A stretch of DNA of 64,000 nt from Paramyrothecium sp. XJ0827 (Eukaryota > Ascomycota > Sordariomycetes > Hypocreales > Stachybotryaceae). Positions within the stretch are counted from its first letter, which is position 1, and each line of letters opens with the position of its first letter. Shown in pieces: positions 55,701 through 64,000 of this stretch. The position numbers and the translations under genes are program-made. The notes beneath the pieces are model-generated. The model ran no database searches. It was not told the DNA's origin and worked only from the letters and a program-made list of their open reading frames with translations. The stretch lies in NCBI GenBank assembly GCA_020881915.1, contig JAJFPB010000002.1, positions 3,348,001 to 3,412,000 of the forward strand, in the 5' to 3' direction.

Positions 55701-58620
55701 TTCTGCAGATCAAGAGGTTAAGGTCCAGATTTCCCAAGTTATCAAGGATTTGCTTGAAGAGAGCAATGGGGCTCTACTTGGTGGCCAGGATCTCTGGAAT
55801 CGCTTTACTATCAGTTGGAGCCAGAAAAACTCCGACTTGCCATGCCCTACAGAAAGAGATATGCAACGCGCCCTGAGTTGGATGTTGAATTCCAAGATGG
55901 TGACAGAGCATTGCAGCTATTATCGCAGCCGAATGGGAACATTCTCCAAATGCCAAATCATCACTTGGGCGGATGTACATGAATTAACTCCTGAAATGCT
56001 CTTGTTAGTGGAAGAAGTCAAGGAGAGGGACCTCCAAAATACGTCAAACCCGCAAAGACTACCATCGGCGAGCCTTGAGCCTCGATCTGCAGGCGAGAAA
56101 AAGCGCGGTCGTCGGGCGCTTGCAGACGAGGTGGCGGTGTTGGATGCACCTGTGTATGCTGCACAGCTGGCTGCTAAACGAGAAGTTGAGCATGATGCCT
56201 CGCCCAAGCGGCCGAGACAAGGGAGAGGCACGAACAAGGCAGATGCTACCAATCATGCTGAGCCTTTTCAAACTCGTATTAGGGGCTGGGAAGCTTGGGA
56301 TGCATTACCAAACGGCGATGATAGCAACATAGACCCCATGCTCTTATCTGCGTCCCATGTCGAAGCACAGATCCAATTTTTGCAACCCAACACCTATTTG
56401 GATACCGATCCTCTAGATGACAAGTCTACGGAAAGACGGCAATCCACGGCTTTCAGCAAGCCCTTTGTACCAGGAAAGCCACAGGGAGACGCAAACACGT
56501 CGGATACACCACAAGGGACAGTATTCGCTAGGGCTACTCCCATCATGGGCATGTACGGAACATGGCCATATCTCGACATTGACTACTTCGAACGATTGGA
56601 CTGCGGTTTCGTTGTGCGTGGTTGGATGCCGACCCCCGAATGGTTTACTTGGGCAAGATTCAATCTGGAGCTAGAGATGCAGTCCAGCAGGCAGAGACCT
56701 AGGCGAGGATCCATCTTGAGCAGCCGTCAAAAGTTTCTCAACTGGCTCAAGGCCTGTCAACGGTTGGAACAGGCATGGGCGGCAGCTTTTGTCCAGGCAC
56801 AACCTCTTGACGCAGGTCCACATAATATTTTCGTGGGTTACTGTGCAGACCCTGAGATGGTACTTGACCAGCATGTTCACCTAAAATGGCTTCCTGAGCA
56901 TCAACTAGATGTTGGAACAGGTGTATCCATCATGGCCGAATCAGAAGCACTGGCGATAGAGTCGAGTGAGGAGAATGACTCCGAGGGCGATGTGGACGAC
57001 CTCTCCGATGATGGTAGGCGACAGGCGGGTGTAGGATTGGGACCGGCAGTTGATATGGGCGAGGGTATAACATCTAACATGACCGGCGGTCCTAGAACTA
57101 ATCGTGTAGCGCTTGTCACTCGCACTTTGACCGCCATCCCGAACCAGTCAGTCCAATCTGAGCTGCTGGATGAAGAGCTTGAAGACGATATTCCGGGTTT
57201 CGACCGTGGCGAAGTCCTTACCGCCTTTGTGGTTGTGCGTACTCTTCTTGGTGGTGCAGACAAAGTGGTAGACTGGGGATTGCTGCTTGAGATATTTCCT
57301 CACCTTGAGCTCTCAACGTTGCGGAGGTTCTGGATAGAAGTGCGGAGAGACCGGGCGCTACATATCGCCAAGTTCACACAGAGCTTTCAAAACCAGTTTT
57401 TACTGGCCTACGAGAACGGACAGATCCCGGCCCTTGACTTTGACGACCCGGTGGAATACGATTGGCAGACTCTTATTAAATGGGCCATGGAAATACAGCA
57501 GCAGGAATCAGCACAGCTTCCAATAGCAAGGTCATCGTTGGAAGAGGTCTCCTCCTTGCAAACGGTCAAGGATTCCGAGGACGATTGGCGAGAGAAGTAT
57601 TTCCATGTACAAACTTCCATGTATGCCCGTTTTGAAGCATCGACGGGTGAGCCGGGAGCTTTAACACTCGCGGAGATCTATCGCGGTTCAGATGTCCTGG
57701 ATACGCCGACCAAAGTGGATATCGCAAGATCTTGGATTAAGTCACTTTGCGGCACGGCTGACAAAAGATATTCGGTCCAGCAAGTCAAGGATAAATTCCT
57801 GGCACTATTCAAAGATGACCTTGACCAGCACACCTTCTTGTTGAGATCGGCCATTGACCAGCTCTCGCAGCAAAGAGTTATTTGCAGGAGCAAGAAGCCT
57901 CCCCTTGGTGGGCGTCCGTACCGGCTCAGCGAATGGTACGTGTACAACATGAGCAAGATGGCGCAAGTCGCCAAGTACGATGAAGCAGCTGCCTTCAAAA
58001 CAACATTGGATGCGACCTTTCGAAAGAATAAGAGCTTGACCGTTCCGTACACGCTCACGGACGGCGCGGCCATGGCACTGACTAACCTCAGCGGCTCAGA
58101 CCGCGTTCGTCTCATTCCGGTGGGCTTGCCTGATATTCCATTCGGGTTCGAACCAGGAAACTACGAGACGCGCAAGTATCCCAAGTCTTATTATCACTTT
58201 GGCCTTGAGGTCGTCCCGACGGAAGCCTACCTCTACAATGACGAGATTGAGATCCTTGCCGCGACGACGGCCACCGACCTGCCCACTGACGGTCCATTTG
58301 GAGAGGTGCCGCAGTGGATCGATTTCTTCGGCGAAAGTAATTACCGCATCTGGTCCGACATCCTGGGCGCCTTTTGCTTCAGCTATGCTACACGTGGCGC
58401 GATGACCGTCGAAGGGATCTGCAGCGCGCTTCGGCCCATCTTGGAACCATTCGAAGCGCGGCTAATAATGGACTGGGGAAAGGGGGTCGGCCTGTTCACA
58501 GAGGTGCCTCCGGCCATAGACCTAACCGTTGGCGAATGGTGGTGGCTAGCAGTACCATGGCAATATCAGCGATGGCGAGGTGGCGTTACAGCCGATGCAA
58601 GCTCACGAAACCGTGCTTAA
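52780..58620 (+). CDS. TFC3: TFC3-like B-block binding subunit of TFIIIC
   Basis: Exon 1 (52780-52846) encodes MALELEELIAGLLVLISCAG; the intron 52847-52975 (GTGAGA, CTAAC branch, TATAG) leads into exon 2, which continues 'GIPVTELVFIIQHLS'. The protein has 1903 residues. A B-block-binding winged-helix region lies near 138-230 ('LLLGIASTKSQGILQGDLGR', 'RTDALESKGYIIKRTTLVRG'). Residues 645-668 are an almost pure Arg-Gly tract. A C2H2-like finger (C-x2-C...H-x8-C, 'YSCEKCGGSWKNDIGLKYHL') follows at about 680. Long disordered parts, an acidic stretch near 1335-1355 and a conserved C-terminal half with further winged-helix-like blocks complete it. The subunit recognises the B box of tRNA genes and recruits TFIIIB for RNA polymerase III. 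Sequence drift is typical of fungal Tfc3/tau138, so the finger and RG tract may be lineage additions. Confidence 0.87.
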
Positions 58621-58848
58621 GCAGGAAGCGGCCGAGTGGGCATGAATTCAACCGCTTCTTCTCATCCCACACAGATACCTGTCATTCTAACTAGGCTGTA
58701 ATATATATTGATTGATACCGACTTAAGAAACACGGGATATCTTATGTGTGTCAAATGTAGCAGACCGTGAATGCTCCCAAACCAATCTAAGCCTGTCATG
58801 ATGAAACGCCGCTACTCCAAACATGCCAATCGAGAACAGCGCGGTATG

Positions 58849-59939
58849 TCAAGTACCCAACAAAACCTTGAAGACAATAGCAATAAGCAGCACGACGAGA
58901 CCGACAATGGCTCTATCGATCCAAAGAGGTACACCGTCGTTGCCGACCCTCTGCAACTGCGGAGCTGCAGGTGGAATGGGACGCCGAGCGGGGGCTTGTG
59001 CGATTGCCTGTGGTACGGATGCCGGGATTGGAGCGGGCGAAATCGTGTCACCCGTGGGTGCTTGGGGTTCATTGTTGGTCTGCGTCGGAGTCGGCACGGT
59101 TTGAACGAAGCCTTCAGCGAGTTCGGCGCTCTCTTGGCTGTCATCCGTGGACGCCGCATTCTTGGCCCCCATCTCGTCCCGCCAGTTCATGTTCAGCTCC
59201 TTGGGAACCTCGACGTCCTCGCTGGGTGAGGAACTTTGGCTGGCGCGTTCCTCGCTTTCCTTGATGATCTCGGCGTTCGTCTTGGCACATGCTGAGCACT
59301 TGAACGCGGAGGATTCCTTGGCTAAGCGGCGCCGGACGGCCTCGGGTGCATCCAGTCCTCCAAGTTGACCGCGAGCGTCCGTTTCCATGAAGCTTCGTAG
59401 TCTGCCAAGGGAGCGCAAGTGTTAGTTAGCTACGACAGCAGGAGCGCAGAGCTTGGCCGGGGAAGGAAACATACGCGACGATGGCAGTGCGGATGCCCCA
59501 AGCGGGCTGCCAGGTCTCCTCATGGTGGCCGCTGATGCTCAGGCATATCTCGCGGTTGGCCTCGAAGCGGCCGTTGGGTGTGGTGAAGCGGAAGCTTGGC
59601 GGCCGCAGAGGGTAGGTCGGGGGCAAGACGATGCGGCCATGGTAAAGGCCTTCGCTATAGACGGAGTTGGGAGGGCCCCTCAAGGTGAAGTGCCATTCGA
59701 ACAGGTCCGACTCGAGCGGCTCGGCTGTGTAGTCTGGCGACGGACTGGTCGAGAGCTCGGCGGCTTCGCGAACTGTTGGTGTGGGGGATTAGCGGACACA
59801 AGCCTTGGGGGAGAACAAGAGGGGCGCGGGCCGGAGCATGGCACAGCAAAGCCAAGTACAGTCAAGCAATGAAGGGCAGGAGCAACTCACGTATGCGCCT
59901 TATAGTAGGCGACTTGGAGCTGAACTGAGGCATAGCCAT
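58849..59939 (-). CDS. UBC6: UBC6, ER-anchored ubiquitin-conjugating enzyme
   Basis: Exons 59891-59939, 59475-59772 and 58849-59401 give 299 residues. Introns: 59773-59890 (GTGAGT...CAACAG) and 59402-59474 (GTATGT, CTAAC branch, GGCAG). Residues 1-130 are the UBC fold: 'MAMPQFSSKSPTIRRIL', 'FEWHFTLRGPPNSVYSEGLY', 'PPTYPLRPPSFRF'. The HPN motif is replaced by T-P-N, as in the Ubc6/UBE2J group, and the active cysteine is Cys93 in 'NREICLSISG'. A Pro/Gln-rich linker leads to one C-terminal TM ('IDRAIVGLVVLLIAIVFKVL'), making it tail-anchored in the ER. It works with Doa10 in ER-associated degradation. Confidence 0.95.
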
Positions 59940-61127
59940 GGTTGAACCAGCTCCGGAGTTCAACAAGCCGATACAACAGCGTTTGGAGGGAGGAATGTGG
60001 GGGTAGGCTCGGGGTCTCGGAGATGGGCTGACGAGGTTCTAGGAAGACATATCCAATCGCTTCAGGGTACGGACTAAGCTCTTAATCACGTAACGAGGAC
60101 GAGCAAAAAAGAGTATGTAGGAAAGGAGGCCAGCTCCCCCGGTGGTTCTTAAAAGTCTCGAGCGGGATGCACAGTCGGTTCAGTGGCCGAGAGGTTAAGC
60201 TGATAGCGTCGACGTGGCCCCGGGATGAAACGAATGAGGCAAGGTTGCAGCAAGGTTGCAGCATGGCAAGGTGCTGGAGCGGAAAGCTGAGTAAGGTAAG
60301 GTTAAGGCAGGTGAGATAAAGCAAGGCAAGGTACCAAAAGGCCTGCGAATGGAACGTCTCCCGCCCCCCGAGTTACGGGCGCCTGCCCCTCCTTCTTGCC
60401 ATGCCGGGCCAGTTTTACAATTGCGCCCCCGTCAGTAAGCAACGTGCACTGCCGTCTACTATAATATGCAAGTCACACACTAGTAATGCCTATTCTTCCA
60501 TTGGCTCAACGTAATGCGCTTCTGTAGAACAGAGGAAGAGGTGCCTATGCAATCCAGAACCTGAAGGAGAAAGAAAAAGAAACTTGGACGAGCTGAAGAA
60601 ACCCTTCGCAGGCGGGTGTGACCAGCCGAGGAGGAAACGTTAACAGTACGGTATTCCAGTGCGAAACACCCCCATGCGTCACTGAAAACGGCCATAGCGA
60701 ATCGCCTCCAACAAGTAATTAAGGTAAGGTGAGGGTGCGACAGTGGAGGCTTGGGTACGTACCTCACCTTACCTGAGGTGCCATCCAACCAAAGCAATGC
60801 AAGGCTGAGAAAAAGTCGCCTTATGTAATCATACCAGTCCACCGAACCTCAACCCATCAGACAAGCTCGACCAATCCTCCGACATTCCCTATTGTCGACG
60901 AGCCGGCTCTGCACTCGGTTGACGCGCCCTCTCTTCGCTTTTGTGCAGCCCCCTCTGTGAAGTATTGCCCCCCATCATCTTCGTGCGCACCAATTGGTCC
61001 CCTCTAACTTCGTTTCAACCTTCAGGTCTCGACGTACGACTCGACTCCCGCACACCAAGTCCCTTCGTTCCGCAGCGCACGCATCGCTCCCTCGAACCAC
61101 ACCCATACCCTCTCGAAGCCGACAAAC
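59940..61127. promoter_or_regulatory. Divergent promoter region of UBC6 and the complex I subunit gene
   Basis: 1.2 kb with no supported gene. It holds AGGTAAGGTTAAGG-type words (60292-60335, 60722-60775), a small GCAAGGTTGCA tandem (60239-60262), and TGGCCGAGAGGTTAAG at 60184-60199, which resembles a tRNA-Ser/Leu A box without a B box after it. The last 200 bases are CT-rich leader for the next gene. Confidence 0.45.
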
Positions 61128-61411
61128 ATGGGCCCCCCCAAGCCTCCCATGCCCCACGTGGCACCCATCTACCGGTTTACCGCTACCGCTCTTGGTGCTG
61201 GCATGTGGTTCTGGGTAGGTTCACCAAGCACCGTGAAAAGCCGCTCGCGTGTCCCGTGTATCGCTGACTGGTCGCATGCAGATCTTCTACCGGGCAAAGA
61301 AGGACGGTAAGTGGAACTCCTATGATGCGATTGACCAGAAATACTGCAGTTACTGACACGCACGGCGCAGGACCCGTCTTGCTGGGCTGGAAGCACCCTT
61401 GGGACCACTGA
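61128..61411 (+). CDS. NDUFB2-like small subunit of mitochondrial complex I
   Basis: Three small exons (61128-61214, 61282-61306, 61371-61411) give 50 residues. Introns are 67 and 64 nt, both with CTGAC branches and GTAGGT/GTAAGT donors. The product reads 'MGPPKPPMPHVAPIYRFTA', then one TM 'ALGAGMWFWIFYRA', then 'KKDGPVLLGWKHPWDH'. The 'G.MWFWI..R...D...VLGH.P.P' pattern is that of NDUFB2, an accessory membrane-arm subunit of NADH:ubiquinone oxidoreductase, in its short fungal form. The gene is divergent from UBC6. The exact subunit name is inferred from this short pattern. Confidence 0.8.
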
Positions 61412-61840
61412 TCCATACGCTCGTTGCTCGTTTTCGTCTCAACAAGCGCAAGATCGCATACGCACAATCACGTTGTACATATCACATGACTCCCTTGACA
61501 GGAGGGACGCTCAGGAAACCTGCGAATAAAATATCCATGGCAAATGCCATCTTCCATCAAAGTTCTTTGTGACTGGTGACCAGGACACATGGATCTATTG
61601 CATTCAATGTGGCCCGTGATGAAGATTTGAAATGCTTAATCGAGCGTGCCCTTGAATTTCCCTGCCATCACATTTGATTTTCTTGGAGAATGAAGGTTGA
61701 GAAGTATTTCATGTCTTTGTTTCCGCGTACGCTATGCCTCAATGATATGCCGCCACCCACACATATCCAGTTTCTATTTTACCTTGTATCTCAATGCATT
61801 GCGTACCATCTCCATGCTAGTGCAGTCGGCGGCGTGTGCC
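61412..61840. other. Convergent 3' region
   Basis: Between the 3' ends of the complex I subunit gene and the P-type ATPase gene. No coding signal; AATAAA-like GCGAATAAAATA at about 61522. Confidence 0.45.
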
Positions 61841-64000
61841 CTAGCTTAGCATGCTCTCCCTGATCACCTTATAGGCCTTGCGCTTCTTGGCTTTACCTGT
61901 GAGGCGCTCCTTGATATGCCCCAGACCTCGGGCAACTCGCATGCCAACATCGTTCTCGTAAGTCCAAGCAAGCACTAGATATGCTAGGCCCAGTCCGATC
62001 AAAAAAAATCGATAATCCAAACTCATCCAGGTCAATTGCATGACCTTCTTCACGCGATGTGCTGGCTGCAGTATCATGTAGAGAGTAACAGCCAAGGATC
62101 CGAGAATCGTCAAACAGAATGGATCTAATCAAATAATGTTAGCTAGTGTGAGCCTGATAGTGCTTTATCACTGTCAAAAAAGCAGTTGCCTGATTTGGAA
62201 ACGTACAGTTCTGAGTAATGCCCTGACGGAAGGGAGGACCGGCATTGAGGATGACGCCCGACAGAATATACTCGAAGCACGAGGTCAAAAACAATGCCGT
62301 GTTTTCCGAGTTCTTGATGCTGGGCTCCTCGTGTTTGACCTTGGGCGGTATGTACCAAGGCTGCTCTCGGACTGTGACGTAAGCCACAGCTTGAATGGCA
62401 ACGCAAATACCCATGAGTCCCAATAATGGTGCCAAGACCTTGCGTGACACCAAGTCGGCACTCGGTCGCTTACGAGATAAGATTGGTGCAGGTCCGGCCC
62501 AGCCCATAAAAACTGCAATGGGAAGAATCAGAAGCAAATCAATGAAGAGAAACTGGAAGTCGCCAAGGTTCGATGCCTTGGCATAGAGAAAGCTGACGGA
62601 AGTGAACTGAATAGCCGAGTACAAGCTCATGTACTTGAAGCAACTGAAGCTTGTCACAAGCGCGGCTCTTCCCTCCCTGGACCAAGGTTAGTCTATCTCA
62701 TAGAGGCCCGTACTTGCTTGGGGGCTACTTACTTGATGACTTCGAGCACGCAGCGGATGTCAAAAATGCGAGATGTGAAAGGAGCTGCCACGGACGCTTC
62801 GGCTTCAGATAGTGAGATACCGACATCTGCTGCCTTCAATGCGCCGCAGTCGTTGGCACCATCACCACAGAACCCACAAGAATAATCTATGCTCTGCAGT
62901 TTCTCAACCAACTCATGCTTCTCGTCCGGAGACATCCTGGCGAAGACCTTGCCACAAACAAGCATCTAAACTTGCAGTCAGTTTTGAACGACCGGGAAAG
63001 GGTATTGCACTTACACGACGCATAACCTCTGGAGGAGCGTAGTCGACTATCCACCGGAATACCTCGCCACTTATCGCGAGAGAGTAATTACGAAGGTTGG
63101 AGATGTCGTAGGGAAGCGAGGCATCACCTTCCGGTGGCGCTGGATATGGCTGCAGGGTTGCAATTAGATAAAGAAGTCCAGTAGAACTGATTTAGTCAAG
63201 AATTGTCAGGCAAGACGTACTATCAACGTAGAAGGATCCAAGGAATAAATGCTGTCATCAATGCTTTCCCACTGCAGTCGAGCCGTGGGGTCACGCGCGT
63301 TGCCTGAATAGTTTTGTTTAGCGAGAACGGTCATCCAGGACATGCGTGCTCATTCATCCATACCTTCCGCGAAGTGAGGCACAAAGCAATGTGCATTACG
63401 ATCAATCAGACCGCATTCGCGAGCCACACTGATAGCGGTCAGAATATTATCGCCTGTCACCATGACTGTGCCAATATTAGATTCCATTAGCTCTCTGAGC
63501 ACTGCGGCTGTCGTAGGCTTCAGTTTGTTCTCAAAGATGATGAATCCAAGGAAGTCAAGATCGCTCTCTGCCTCTTCTCGGGACATCTTTTGTGCTTTGA
63601 CCCAACTCAGCTTCTTCAGATGTCGGGTAGCGCAGCCAATAACGCGATAGCCCTTGTGTGTATAGTAGGAAAGCTGTTCATCGTAGTCCTTGGGGACTGC
63701 ATTCAATGCTGCATTAGCAAAGGGTAAGAGCGGGATTGTAGGTAATACTGACAAGTCTCGGGCCTGCAAATCTCACGCATTGCCTCTGGCGCACCCTTGA
63801 CAAAGATATCGCCACTTTTTTGTCCAAACTGACGAACGATGACGCTGGCTCGTCTCAGTTGGGACACAAATTCGAACGATTTCAAGACTCCAAGCTCGAG
63901 AGATCCCTGCGCACAGCGATTAGCTATCATAGTGTTCAGAGACGTGAATACGTTACGTACGTCGGGCGAGCGTGCAATAGAAGGTGCAAGGCCACCTTGC
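61841..64000 (-). CDS. YPK9: P5B-type ATPase (YPK9/ATP13A2-like), C-terminal part
   Basis: The gene enters from the right edge. Exons in transcript order: 63961-64000 (partial), 63753-63906, 63364-63708, 63221-63303, 63015-63149, 62733-62965, 62207-62676 and 61841-62124. The introns are 44-82 nt. The visible protein starts after the phosphorylation site: '[20 protein letters not shown]' and '[18 protein letters not shown]' (nucleotide-binding domain, KGAPE), '[20 protein letters not shown]' (TGDN), '[20 protein letters not shown]' (hinge GDGAND), then '[14 protein letters not shown]', which is typical of P5B pumps. Six TM helices and a basic tail follow. The DKTGT loop and N-terminal helices are outside the window. 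P5B ATPases sit in vacuole/lysosome membranes; ATP13A2 exports polyamines and yeast Ypk9 protects against metals. Confidence 0.93.

Noticed and set aside
60184..60199. TGGCCGAGAGGTTAAG, like the A box of tRNA-Ser or tRNA-Leu
   Set aside because: No B box or acceptor pairing within 100 bases downstream.
1..64000. CRISPR arrays, bacterial operons, secondary-metabolite cluster, LTR retrotransposon
   Set aside because: No regular spacer-repeat arrays, no PKS/NRPS/terpene genes, and no long terminal repeats or reverse transcriptase/integrase motifs were found by eye.

Overview
The window is nuclear DNA of a filamentous ascomycete, most likely a sordariomycete of the order Hypocreales. The evidence is short introns (44-141 nt) with GT...CTAAC/CTGAC...AG signals, compact intergenic DNA with CT-rich leaders, and fungal versions of housekeeping genes (SPB1, MGM1, EBP2, TFC3, UBC6, MUB1/samB, SCAP, ZRG17, YPK9). 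The order is inferred from protein style and from a Trichoderma-like hybrid pheromone precursor; no search was run.

Layout. 1-95: first codons of an FMN-dependent hydroxy-acid dehydrogenase, cut by the left edge. 0.1-17.5 kb is gene-poor and looks like accessory DNA. It holds a homeodomain-like/C2H2/exonuclease-fragment gene (3824-5854), an intact DUF4202 gene (6771-7556), two AT-rich repeat clusters, an eroded coding stretch (9.3-11.15 kb) and a broken superfamily-1 helicase relic full of small tandem duplications (13.4-16.2 kb). 17.5-27 kb holds a Myb/SANT-like gene with an unresolved frame change, a divergent 14-3-3-like gene with about 3 kb of gene-free DNA upstream, and SCAP, the sterol sensor of the SREBP pathway. 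28.9-39.5 kb is a dense housekeeping block: a JMJD7-type JmjC hydroxylase, the rRNA methyltransferase SPB1 divergent from the mitochondrial dynamin MGM1, a ZRG17-type zinc transporter and a two-TM protein. 39.5-43.4 kb is a long gap ahead of MUB1. 46-64 kb holds EBP2, a tiny pheromone-precursor gene, cyanase, a basic nucleolar-type protein, TFC3, UBC6, a 50-residue complex I subunit and the C-terminal part of a YPK9-type P5B ATPase that leaves the right edge.

Main discovery. A 55-codon gene on the minus strand at 48293-48460 encodes three repeats, each ending in a Gly-Cys-Thr-[Ile/Val]-Met CaaX-like box, the last at the true C-terminus. The two full 16-codon repeats differ by eight synonymous but only three conservative amino-acid changes, which points to selection on the peptide. 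It looks like an h-type (hybrid) mating pheromone precursor. It has no dibasic Kex2 sites, so how the internal copies would be released is an open question.

Shared themes. Several genes serve ribosome production and RNA (SPB1, EBP2, TFC3, perhaps the 50954 gene), mitochondria (MGM1, the NDUFB2-like subunit) and ER/Golgi or vacuole membranes (SCAP, UBC6, ZRG17, YPK9). They sit as independent, often divergently transcribed genes rather than a pathway cluster. Intron coordinates are given so that spliced products can be rebuilt; they were read by eye from splice signals and reading frame.
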